Positions 8,931-16,547 of a DNA stretch of 64,000 bases are shown piece by piece. Every line of letters begins with the position of its first letter. Positions within the stretch are counted from its first letter, which is position 1. This DNA is from Pelolinea submarina. GTDB taxonomy: Bacteria; Chloroflexota; Anaerolineae; Anaerolineales; Anaerolineaceae. The translations under genes and the position numbers were made by a program. The notes beneath the pieces were generated by a model. It ran no database searches. It was not told the origin of the DNA and was given only the letters and a program-made list of their open reading frames with translations. The stretch is from assembly GCF_003966975.1 (NCBI RefSeq), contig NZ_AP018437.1, positions 3,224,001-3,288,000 on the forward strand, read 5' to 3'.

Positions 8931-9854
8931 ATGAAAAGATTTATTATCGACACCGACGCGGGTGTGGACGATGCCCTGGCAATCCTGATGGCCCTCGGCC
9001 AGAAAGATGTCAAAATTGAAGCTTTCACCACCGTGAGCGGCAACGTGGGCGTGGACAAGACCACCGCCAACGTGCTAAAAATTCTGGATTTGGTCGGGCA
9101 GGATATTCCGGTCTATCCGGGCTGCCCGCGGCCGCTGGTCTGCCCTACCTACGACGCAGCCAGCATCCACGGCTCGGATGGCTTGGGCGACGCCGGCATT
9201 CCGGCCTCCAAGCGCCAACCCGAAGGCAAGCATGCCGCCCTGGCGCTGATCGACCTGGCCAACCAGAACCCCGGCCAGCTCAGCCTGATCGCCATCGGCC
9301 CGCTGACCAACCTGGCCGCGGCCGTCACGCTCGACCCCGAGCTGCCGGGCAAGTTCGCCGAGCTGACCATCATGGGCGGCGCCATCTACGCCAAGGGCAA
9401 CACGCACGTCACGGCTGAATTTAACATCTACGCCGACCCGGAAGCGGCGCACGTGGTCTTTGAACGCTGGCCCAAGGTGCGCGTGCTCTCGTGGGAGACC
9501 ACCATGGCCTACCCCTTCAACGGCGAGCAGGTCAAGGGTTTCTTCGGCATGAACACGCCCAAAGCCCAATTTTTTCACGACATCTACCAGAACACGCTCG
9601 GTTTCCTGCGCGAGAAATTCCACCAGGATCTGCTGTTCTCGGCCGACGGCCTGGCGGTGGCCTGCGCGCTCAACCCCGGCATCATCACGGCTAAAGAGGA
9701 CCATTTTGTCTCGGTTGAGTTGAACGGCAGCGACACGCGCGGCATGACCTCGGTGGACTGGTTCGGCCTGAGCGGCCAACCCGCCAACGCTGAAATCATC
9801 CTGGAGATCGACCACGCGCGCTACGTAGAAATGATCGAAGCCAGTTTGCAGTAA
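8931..9854 (+). CDS. Inosine-uridine-preferring nucleoside hydrolase family protein
   Basis: The protein has 307 residues with the family hallmark IIDTDAGVDDALAI at the N-terminus; its Asp cluster binds the calcium ion. ELTIMGGAIY, VTAEFNIYADPEAA and the substrate Asn/Asp residues are also present. It hydrolyses nucleosides to base plus ribose. Near the C-terminus the usual HDPLAVA is replaced by SADGLAVA: the Asp is kept, but the His that helps base protonation in many members is Ala. That may shift base preference or activity. It sits between the deaminase and M20 genes in one operon. Confidence 0.87.
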   Translation: MKRFIIDTDAGVDDALAILMALGQKDVKIEAFTTVSGNVGVDKTTANVLKILDLVGQDIPVYPGCPRPLVCPTYDAASIHGSDGLGDAGIPASKRQPEGKHAALALIDLANQNPGQLSLIAIGPLTNLAAAVTLDPELPGKFAELTIMGGAIYAKGNTHVTAEFNIYADPEAAHVVFERWPKVRVLSWETTMAYPFNGEQVKGFFGMNTPKAQFFHDIYQNTLGFLREKFHQDLLFSADGLAVACALNPGIITAKEDHFVSVELNGSDTRGMTSVDWFGLSGQPANAEIILEIDHARYVEMIEASLQ

Positions 9855-9856
9855 GC

Positions 9857-11077
9857 ATGGCTACTTTCGATAAAGAGCAGGTGCTGGCCAAAGCGCAGGA
9901 ATACGCTCCCCAGGTGGAAGCTTTCCTGGCGGACATCGTGCGCATCCCCTCGGTCAACAAACACGACCCCGAGGTGCGCGTGGCCGAACGCATCCTGCAG
10001 GAAGCTCAAAGCCTGGGTTTCGAGAGCGAATTGGCCGCCAAAGACCCGCAGCGGCCCAACGTACTGGCGCGTTACGGCCAAGGCGATAAGGGCTTTGCGC
10101 TGATCGGGCACATTGACACAGTCGCCGAAGGCGACCACGCATCCTGGACATTTCCGCCTTTCGAGGCGCACATTGACAATGGACGCATGCTGGGGCGCGG
10201 CACAGCCGACAACAAGGGCGGCGTCGCCATCAGCATGTACACGCTCAAACTGCTGCGCGAGCTGGACCTGATCGACCCGCAGCAGTGCGCCGTCACGCTG
10301 GCCGGTGTGGCCGACGAGGAAGCCGGCGCCTGCAGCACGCTGGGCGTGCGCTACCTGCTGGACAGCGGCAAGCTGCGCGCCAGGGGCGCCATCTACACCT
10401 ACACCAGCGACATGGTCTGCATCGGCCACCGCGGCCTGCTGCGGTTGGAGATCCGCACCAAGGGCGAATCCATCCACGCCGGCATCGATGCCTGGCACCA
10501 GAAGACCAGCGGCCTGAACGCCGTGACCGCCCTGGCGGACATCCTGCTGCGGCTGGAAAAGCTGAAGGTCGCGACCGAGCCGGTCTCGGGTTTCGAGAAC
10601 CTGGGCTTTACCATCACCCCCGGCACCATCTTCAACGGCGGTGTATACGAGAGCATCGTACCCGAAGCCGCCAGCGCCATCATCGACATCCGCCTGCTGC
10701 CCGGGCAGGACGGCCGAGCAGTGGAAGAACGCGTGGCCGAGATCGTGCACGCAGTCGAGCGGGAGCGCCCCGGATTGAAAACTGAGATTGTCAAGAAGGT
10801 CGATATCCCCGGCGCGGCTATTCCACTGGACCATCCATTGGCGACCATCGCGCAGGAATACACACGGGTTTATCATGGCAAAGCCTGGCCCATCGCGGGG
10901 GCCGGCCCCGGCAACGAAGGCTATATGCTGATCGGCGCAGGCATCCCCACGCTGTGCGGTTTCGGCGCCACCGGCGGCAACCCGCATGCCCCGGATGAGT
11001 GGATTTTGTTATCCAGCCTGCCGGAAACCATCGCGATTTACGCAGGCATTATTCACGATTATCTAAACCAAATTTGA
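9857..11077 (+). CDS. M20-family metallohydrolase (ArgE/DapE/peptidase type)
   Basis: The protein has 406 residues. It has the M20 metal-binding pattern: ALIGHIDTVAEGD (HxD), GRGTADNKGGVA (bridging Asp) and GVADEEAGACSTLG (catalytic Glu-Glu), a lid domain around 190-300, and a C-terminal His in the GNPHAPDE region. These enzymes cleave amide bonds in N-acyl amino acids, dipeptides or carbamoyl compounds using a two-metal centre. It lies 2 bp after the nucleoside hydrolase gene. In this context it could act on a carbamoyl or amide intermediate of base breakdown, or simply on peptides; the sequence does not decide. Confidence 0.85.
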   Translation: MATFDKEQVLAKAQEYAPQVEAFLADIVRIPSVNKHDPEVRVAERILQEAQSLGFESELAAKDPQRPNVLARYGQGDKGFALIGHIDTVAEGDHASWTFPPFEAHIDNGRMLGRGTADNKGGVAISMYTLKLLRELDLIDPQQCAVTLAGVADEEAGACSTLGVRYLLDSGKLRARGAIYTYTSDMVCIGHRGLLRLEIRTKGESIHAGIDAWHQKTSGLNAVTALADILLRLEKLKVATEPVSGFENLGFTITPGTIFNGGVYESIVPEAASAIIDIRLLPGQDGRAVEERVAEIVHAVERERPGLKTEIVKKVDIPGAAIPLDHPLATIAQEYTRVYHGKAWPIAGAGPGNEGYMLIGAGIPTLCGFGATGGNPHAPDEWILLSSLPETIAIYAGIIHDYLNQI

Positions 11078-11086
11078 GGAGAGAAC

Positions 11087-11665
11087 ATGTCACATCTTGA
11101 TCGAGATCCCTGGGTGGATGTCAAAACTTTTCACGGTTTCGCGGCCGACCACGTCATTTCCGCGCTGCAAAAAGAAATCCGCCGCGGGCATACCGAAAAC
11201 GCCGCGCTGCTGGCCTATGAAATGATCCTGACCAGCCCGGCTATGGAAGAATATATGTGGTACCGCCTGAAAGTCATTTCTGTGGAAGATATCGGCTTCG
11301 GCGACCCAATGGCCCCCGTGCTGGTGCAGAGCCTGTACGAAATGACCAGCGCCTGCGACCATTCCGTGGGCGAGCGCAAACTGTACGCCATCCACGCCGT
11401 GCGCTACCTGTGCGCCTGCCAGAAGGACCGCTCCAGCGACGAGATGATCAACTGGATCATCAACTCCGTGGAGAGCGGCGAGGCCCTGCCGGTAATCCCC
11501 GATTACGCATTGGATATGCATACCGCCGAAGGCCAGAAGAAGGGCCGCGGCCGGCGCTTCTTCTTCGAAGAGGCTTCCCGCATCGAACCGGAACTCCCCG
11601 GTCGCGATAAGAGTTACCTGGAGCGCATCATCAAGATGCTGGATGAGGGCAAGCTCAAGGATTAA
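11087..11665 (+). CDS. Free-standing protein related to the C-terminal domain of MgsA/RarA
   Basis: The protein has 192 residues, and GAGGAGAG lies just upstream of the ATG. It aligns by eye with the tetramerisation half of MgsA/RarA-type clamp-loader-like ATPases: HVISALQKEIRRGHTENAAL matches the ISALHKSxRGxxxDAAL helix, and RLKVISVEDIGFGDPM matches the conserved SEDIGxADP motif. GERKLYAIHAVRYL follows in the expected place. There is no AAA+ Walker region in or next to it. It is the last gene of the nucleoside operon, before a strong terminator. A DNA-repair link is known for full-length MgsA/RarA; the role of an ATPase-less version with nucleoside genes is unknown. Confidence 0.7.
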   Translation: MSHLDRDPWVDVKTFHGFAADHVISALQKEIRRGHTENAALLAYEMILTSPAMEEYMWYRLKVISVEDIGFGDPMAPVLVQSLYEMTSACDHSVGERKLYAIHAVRYLCACQKDRSSDEMINWIINSVESGEALPVIPDYALDMHTAEGQKKGRGRRFFFEEASRIEPELPGRDKSYLERIIKMLDEGKLKD

Positions 11666-11681
11666 TTGGTTTCGTCAGAAG

Positions 11682-11714
11682 AAAAGCTGCCTTCGACAAG
11701 CTCAGGCAGCTTTT
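11682..11714 (+). terminator. Intrinsic terminator of the nucleoside operon
   Basis: An 11-bp stem (AAAAGCTGCCT with its complement) is followed by a run of T. The loop region contains ttcgacaagctcagg, a short sequence known to recur between genes in many bacterial genomes. Confidence 0.85.
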
Positions 11715-11755
11715 TTGTTTAAATTCCTCACGTTTATCCCCCTCACCCCCCTTTC

Positions 11756-11870
11756 TGTCATTCTGCTCCTCAGAATGCGCCGATCGCGAAGCACTCCCCA
11801 GGGGAGAGGATCTATCATGATCTAAATGCCAGCCGAGATCCTTCACCCCTTTCGGGGTTCAGGATGACAA
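11756..11870. repeat. Degenerate dispersed inverted-repeat element
   Basis: The element begins tgtcattctg and ends with the near-complement caggatgaca, and holds inner matches such as gaggatct and gagatcct. This layout is that of a common intergenic palindromic repeat in environmental bacteria, here decayed. No gene is seen in it. Confidence 0.55.
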
Positions 11871-12001
11871 TGGTGGGAGAACGATCTGCCAAGTCGCCTA
11901 TTTTATCCAGAAATTCAACAACCATTGTCATTCCTAATCTCCGCCTGAAATTCAGGAGAATCTTGCTCACTCCCTATTTCGACGAAGGCGAAATGGGGAG
12001 T

Positions 12002-12733
12002 GAGTCGCGCCAATCGCAGACATCAGGATTGGACCAGATTATCTGTGTGTATCATCCATAAAAAATCATCTTTTTTTTCTGTGTCCATCAGTGGCTAAAA
12101 ACAATCCAGGTTGTAAAACAAACCACACCCTCACCCCCGGCCAATTCCTACAAAGAGAGGGAGCCGCGCCAATCACAGACATCAGGATTGGACCACATTA
12201 TCTGTGTGTATCATCCATAAAAAATCATCTTTTTTTTCTGTGTCCATCAGTGGCTAAAAACAATCCAGGTTGTAAAACAAGCCACACCCTCACCCCCGGC
12301 CAATTCCTACAAGGAGAGGGAGCCGCGCCAATTACAGACATCAGGATTAAATAACATTATCTGTGTGTATCTCCAATAAAAATCATCGGTTTTTCATCTG
12401 TGTCCATCTGTGGTTAAAAACAATCCAGGTTGTAGAACAAACCACACCCTCACCCCTATGGGGAAGAGGGAGCCGTGTCAATCGCAGACATCAGGATTGG
12501 ACCACATTATCTGTGTGTATCATCCATAAAAATTCATCTTTTTTATCTGTGTCCATCTGTGGTTAAAAACAATCCAGGTTGTAGAACAAACCACACCCTC
12601 ACCCCCGGCCAATTCCTTCAAGGAGAGGGAGCCGCGCCAATCGCAGACATCAGGGTTGGACCACATTATCTGTGTGTATCTCCTATAAAAATCATCGGTT
12701 TTTCATCTGTGTCCATCTGTGGCTAAAAAACTC
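12002..12733. repeat. 159-bp tandem repeat array, about 4.7 copies
   Basis: Copies begin at 12002, 12161, 12320, 12470 and 12629. Spacing is 159, 159, 150 and 159 bp, and the last copy is truncated after about 105 bp. Each unit contains an atctgtgtgtat block, a ctgtgtccatcwgtgg block, aacaatccaggttgta and a C-rich caccctcacccc segment. The third copy lacks about 9 bp in the C-rich part. Copies differ at scattered bases. Short open frames across the array are products of the repeat and lack ribosome sites, so no gene is called. Between the terminator at 11714 and the reductase gene end at 12752 I see only this array and the degenerate element at 11756. Confidence 0.92.
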
Positions 12734-12751
12734 AGGATTTGATATGCAAAC

Positions 12752-13411
12752 CTAAGCTTGTCCAATAACCCGGTACATCAAATGCACAAAGCCGCCCTCC
12801 AGCGCGTCGCTGCGCAGCCACTCCAAATCCACATTATTCTCCAGGTTCAAACTCCTGAATACATTCGGGCTCGACTGACCCACCAGGCAGGGCGAAACCA
12901 CCAGGCTAATCTCATCCACCAAGCCCTGCTGCAGCAAGACATTGGTGAGCATTCCGCCGCTGTCGGTGCGCAAAACCTTGCAGCCATATCGTTCATTGAG
13001 CAGCTCGAACGCCCGGCGGTAATCGACGTGATCTTCACCCGCCAGGATGAAATCGTAATTGCGCTCTTTAAGGTATTCGAGATAAGCTTTGGGGGTGGCC
13101 TGTGAAACCAGCAGGATGATGTCTTTGCAGTATGGCGTATCACGGAAAACGTGCAGGTTGCGCAGCCGGCCGCGGCTGTCCGGGATGACCCAATTCTGCC
13201 GTGTGTCCCCTTCTTTAACTTCAGGCTTAACAAACGATTTTTCGGTTTCAGGCGGAAACTGCTCAGCCGCCATTAATACCGTTTCACTGCCAAACAACAC
13301 CATATCTGAATTAAAATTATTGGCAAGCAAATAATAGATTCCCGTATCCTGGAACCCCCGGATACAACCATCCAGGCTGATTTGAGTATGCATGATTATC
13401 TTTGGTCTCAT
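12752..13411 (-). CDS. RibD C-terminal / dihydrofolate reductase-fold reductase
   Basis: The protein has 219 residues. MRPKIIMHTQISLDGCI matches the start of the RibD_C (bacterial bifunctional deaminase-reductase, reductase part) family. VLRTDSGGMLTNVLLQQGLVDEI is the typical cofactor-binding segment with GG, and LVVSPCLVGQ follows. The fold reduces a pyrimidine-like or pterin-like substrate with NAD(P)H. The gene stands alone, away from other riboflavin genes, so a housekeeping role in riboflavin synthesis is uncertain. It is divergent from the WYL regulator gene, and the 117-bp gap between them may carry a shared control site. Confidence 0.8.
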   Translation of the reverse strand: MRPKIIMHTQISLDGCIRGFQDTGIYYLLANNFNSDMVLFGSETVLMAAEQFPPETEKSFVKPEVKEGDTRQNWVIPDSRGRLRNLHVFRDTPYCKDIILLVSQATPKAYLEYLKERNYDFILAGEDHVDYRRAFELLNERYGCKVLRTDSGGMLTNVLLQQGLVDEISLVVSPCLVGQSSPNVFRSLNLENNVDLEWLRSDALEGGFVHLMYRVIGQA

Positions 13412-13549
13412 AAAACACCTTTCCAGTACAATGATTTTTCGACAGTATACTAAGAGCGTGTGACAGCGTTATGTCAGTAGTTAAAACTCTTTTCCAATGG
13501 GGATTTAAACCTTCAGCGGAGGTGTCTCATCGACCGGCTCGATAGATTA

Positions 13550-14497
13550 ATGGCCATTTTTATCCACCTGCAATCCAAGCGCGTAGTGCAGGCGCGTGAA
13601 TTGGCGCAGCGCTTTGACGTGAGCATCCGGACAATCTATCGGGATATGCGCTCGCTGGAAAACGCAGGCATTCCCATTGCCGCGGAGACAGGCAAAGGAT
13701 ATTTTCTGGTAGAGGGTTACCATTTACCGCCGGTCATGTTCACCCCGCAGGAGATCGGGGCTTTGCTGCTGGCGGAAAGAACCGCGGGGATGTTCACCGA
13801 TTCTGCTTCGCAGGCCAGCCTGATTTCAGCGCTCACGAAAATCAAAGCTGTTCTTAAGGACGCACAAAAGGATTGGGCTTCGGCGGTAGAGGAGCAAATG
13901 TCCGCTTACAATCCGCAGGCAATGGATACGTCGCAGACGAATCGCTTCATCCAGGACCTGCAAAACGCTCTTTATGAGAAAAAAACGCTTGAAATTCGAT
14001 ATCGCTCGCTGAAATCGGAGCGGATCACCCAAAGGAAAATTGAACCGGTCCACATGTATTTCGCCGGTATGTATTGGTACGTGGTGGCGTTTTGTCACTT
14101 GCGCGATGCCTATCGTATATTCCGGGTTGACCAAATCGAGGACTTACAACCGACCGATCTGGATTTTACACATACTCACCCGCCCATTGATGAAATCCTG
14201 AGAACCATGCTCGAGTCCAAAGCAGGTCATTGTGTGATCCTGCGCTTCCCGGACGAGCTTGCCTGGGAAGCATTCAGGAATCACCTGTTACCGGGCTGCA
14301 TTCTTAAAACGGAGAACAGCAGGGCCCGCGTTGAGGTCACCGTGTTAGTCGATTCGCTGCCGGTGATAGGAAAATGGCTGGTTGAATCCGGTTGTGAATA
14401 TGAAATTGTGCAGCCGGATGAATTGAAGGCGGCTGCCCGCCAATACGCGTTGGAGATGGCGGATACGTATCAGCAGCGCGCCGAGGCTTTGGAATAA
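13550..14497 (+). CDS. YafY-type HTH and WYL-domain transcriptional regulator
   Basis: An N-terminal winged helix (about residues 1-55, with LAQRFDVSIRTIYRDMRSLE) is followed by a WYL domain (about 120-225, with PVHMYFAGMYWYVVAFCHLRDAYRIFRVDQI) and a C-terminal WCX-like extension. It has 315 residues from ATG 13550. The reading frame continues upstream with I-D-R-L-D-R-L, which is the usual family N-terminus, and GGAGG at 13518-13522 is ideally placed for an ATC at 13529 rather than for ATG 13550. The true start may therefore be a rare ATC codon, or a base change destroyed the normal ATG. WYL domains bind ligands or nucleic acid. The divergent reductase gene is the likely target. Confidence 0.88.
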   Translation: MAIFIHLQSKRVVQARELAQRFDVSIRTIYRDMRSLENAGIPIAAETGKGYFLVEGYHLPPVMFTPQEIGALLLAERTAGMFTDSASQASLISALTKIKAVLKDAQKDWASAVEEQMSAYNPQAMDTSQTNRFIQDLQNALYEKKTLEIRYRSLKSERITQRKIEPVHMYFAGMYWYVVAFCHLRDAYRIFRVDQIEDLQPTDLDFTHTHPPIDEILRTMLESKAGHCVILRFPDELAWEAFRNHLLPGCILKTENSRARVEVTVLVDSLPVIGKWLVESGCEYEIVQPDELKAAARQYALEMADTYQQRAEALE

Positions 14498-14499
14498 AA

Positions 14500-14527
14500 A
14501 AAATGCCTGTGCAATCACAGGCATTTT
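14500..14527. terminator. Bidirectional terminator between regulator and deaminase genes
   Basis: A 12-bp perfect stem (AAAATGCCTGTG and its complement) has a 4-base loop. It lies between convergent gene ends, with A and T runs on its two sides. Confidence 0.85.
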
Positions 14528-14547
14528 CGATAAGTAATTCTTATCCG

Positions 14548-15282
14548 TTAATTCTCCAGCGCGGAGCGATCCGCTAGGACGGTTGTATTAGCTGTTTTAT
14601 TCAACATGCTGGCCGGCAGCGCGGGTGTGGGTTCAACCTGCAACACCTCGTTCAGGATAGCCCGTTTGGAAGCGCCGTTTACCATCAACAGGATCTCCCC
14701 TGAATCCTGAATCGTGCCCATGCCGATAGTCATGCCGCAGGAGGGCACGCTGCCCTGCTCCTGCCAATAGGCCGAATTGGACGCCAGCGTTTCGGGAGTC
14801 AGCTCGGCCGGGTGCGTCAGGACATCAAAGGGGGTGCCCGGTTCGTTCATGGCCAGGTGCCCATTTGGGCCCAAGCCCAAGACCATCAAGTCCACCTTAC
14901 CCAGCTTGTCCATTGCGGCTTGGATGCGATCGCATTCCTGCTGTGCATCCGGTGCGTGAGGGTCGAAAGAAAAGACGCGTGCCGGATCGAAATCAACCTT
15001 GTCGATAAAAACCTCTTGCAGCCATTGGAACAGCACCGGCCCGGTCTGGCTGGGGCCGTGGTAGTACTCGTCCAATTCAAACAGATAAGCATGTTTAAAT
15101 GAGACTTCGCCATCCTCAAAGCGTTTGACCAGTTCGTTGAACATACCCAGGGGGGTATTGCCGGTCGGCAGCACCAGGACAGCGTCTTGTTTTTGTTCCA
15201 GTACGGCGCAGACGCGCTCCGCGGCGGCTTGGGACAGTTCTTCGTATGTTTCAAAGCGACAGATTTGCATCATTCGGGTCAT
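14548..15282 (-). CDS. NagB/AgaI-like amino-sugar-6-phosphate deaminase-isomerase
   Basis: The protein has 244 residues. The NagB/6-phosphogluconolactonase fold is shown by VLVLPTGNTPLGMF (phosphate loop), FELDEYYH and LGLGPNGHLAMNEPG. The catalytic aspartate of the NagB motif DGHIAFNEP is Asn here (PNGH). The same NGH form is found in AgaI-type galactosamine-6-phosphate enzymes, so galactosamine or a related amino sugar is a reasonable guess. It would convert an amino-sugar phosphate to a keto-sugar phosphate plus ammonia. It is the last gene of a leftward operon with a sugar-binding protein and a hydrolase-like protein. Its ATG overlaps the preceding stop by 4 bp. Confidence 0.78.
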   Translation of the reverse strand: MTRMMQICRFETYEELSQAAAERVCAVLEQKQDAVLVLPTGNTPLGMFNELVKRFEDGEVSFKHAYLFELDEYYHGPSQTGPVLFQWLQEVFIDKVDFDPARVFSFDPHAPDAQQECDRIQAAMDKLGKVDLMVLGLGPNGHLAMNEPGTPFDVLTHPAELTPETLASNSAYWQEQGSVPSCGMTIGMGTIQDSGEILLMVNGASKRAILNEVLQVEPTPALPASMLNKTANTTVLADRSALEN

Positions 15283-16427
15283 CCTCTGGCCCGGGCTGCC
15301 GCTTTGAGGATATCCACCTTGCGGGTATCCTTGTCCACGTAGACCTGTTTGAGTAAATCAGCCCAGGTAAACAAGACCAAGCCATCTATGGAAGGTTCTG
15401 CCACCACGGCTTCAACCGCGCTTTGGAATTCAGCTATGTCAATGCTGGTCTTGCGTCCATAAGATGCATGCATCCCTTCGGTATACAAAGGTTCGCCCTG
15501 CAGCGTGCAGACTGTGGTCCGTTCACTGCGCGCTTTGACTTCCCTGCCAATCTGCGGGATCCATTCGACCGGGCGCTTGAGGATCTGGTGATAAGCCATG
15601 ACCTCAAACAGGTCGATTACCCCGGAAAGTTTTTCGAAGCTCTGCCCATAAACCTGCTCTTCCGCGTTGTCGTAATCGGCTTTACCAAAGGGCACCGTGT
15701 TGAGCGCTGTCTTAATATCGCCCTTAATGGCTGCGCAGTTGTCCTTGACCTGTTTGATCACCAGGCGCACTACGTCGCATTTCCAATCGACCCATTCAGT
15801 GTAAACGTTAGCCTTGATCCATTGGGCAGCTTCGTAAGCTTCCAGGCTGGGCAGGTCAACATTGCGGTCTTCCATGAAACGTTTGAGGGATATCTTGTCG
15901 AAACTGTATTCGATAAGTTCACTGCGTTTGTGCTCCGGCATCCATAATTCCCAAAACTGCGGCCAGCGCATGAAACCGAAATGGATACCATCCGGCTGCA
16001 GAATACGCACGGCATTCTCATACAAACCGCTCTTAAAATCCACATGTTTTTGCATGGTTGGCGGGATACCTTCATACCAATCGATTTGCTGCATGGGCTT
16101 GCCATTCTCGCCATAGGCTTTATAAGAAGGATTTTCCTCCAATGCCACTCGGTCCATAAAGAACAGGGTTGTCGCCCAATATTCAATCCCATTCTTGCGC
16201 AGGGCTTCGCGAAATTTGACGTCATCATAGGATTGATAGCGTTCCATCAATTCCGGCGGCACTTCACTCTTTACCGCGGTATCGGGCATTGGCAGCACCT
16301 TGCTCTGGGCGATAATGAAATTTACCCCCCATTCACTTAACAAATCGGCAGCCTGCGTGTAAGACAGATTATATTTCAGGTACCAGTCATTTGAATAGAC
16401 TTTCAGACCCACTCGCATCTTGGTCAA
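15279..16427 (-). CDS. Putative TIM-barrel glycoside hydrolase-like protein
   Basis: The protein has 382 residues. The start is taken as TTG at 16425-16427 because GGAGG (complement of 16434-16438) lies 6 bp upstream; the next ATG (16418) would be 15 bp away. Alternating strand-helix order and motifs such as VDFKSGLYENAVRILQPDGI, HFGFMRWPQFWELW and IDLFEVMAYHQIL fit a (beta/alpha)8 glycosidase-like barrel. DGLVLFTWADLLK would be the last strand. It has no signal peptide, so it would act in the cytoplasm on an imported sugar. It lies between the sugar-binding protein gene and the NagB-like gene. The exact family is not recognised; the hydrolase role is inference. Confidence 0.68.
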   Translation of the reverse strand: MTKMRVGLKVYSNDWYLKYNLSYTQAADLLSEWGVNFIIAQSKVLPMPDTAVKSEVPPELMERYQSYDDVKFREALRKNGIEYWATTLFFMDRVALEENPSYKAYGENGKPMQQIDWYEGIPPTMQKHVDFKSGLYENAVRILQPDGIHFGFMRWPQFWELWMPEHKRSELIEYSFDKISLKRFMEDRNVDLPSLEAYEAAQWIKANVYTEWVDWKCDVVRLVIKQVKDNCAAIKGDIKTALNTVPFGKADYDNAEEQVYGQSFEKLSGVIDLFEVMAYHQILKRPVEWIPQIGREVKARSERTTVCTLQGEPLYTEGMHASYGRKTSIDIAEFQSAVEAVVAEPSIDGLVLFTWADLLKQVYVDKDTRKVDILKAAARARG

Positions 16428-16509
16428 CGTCTACCTCCTTTAGGAATGATTATCAGAAAATTCTTATGAACCCCCATTGTAAACAATACAACGGGAGCTC
16501 ACAAGAATG

Positions 16510-16533
16510 CAGCCCCCCTTCACAGGGGGGCTG
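16510..16533 (-). terminator. GC-rich hairpin after the binding-protein gene
   Basis: A 9-bp stem (CAGCCCCCC with its complement) and 6-base loop lie 15 bp after the binding-protein stop. The T run after it is poor. It more likely reduces read-through or protects the upstream message, so that the binding protein is made in excess over the two downstream enzymes. Confidence 0.6.
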
Positions 16534-16547
16534 TCATTATTTAAGGT

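Noticed and set aside
9821..10987. 388-codon open frame opposite the M20 hydrolase gene
   Set aside because: It is an antisense shadow with no ribosome site or recognisable domain. The plus-strand gene has all M20 metal ligands.
12091..12726. Several short open frames with similar peptides across the repeat array
   Set aside because: They exist only because the DNA repeats. They lack ribosome sites and shift frame between copies.
12002..12733. Possible CRISPR array
   Set aside because: The units are about 159 bp long and repeat end to end with no unique spacers, and no cas genes are nearby. This is a plain tandem repeat.
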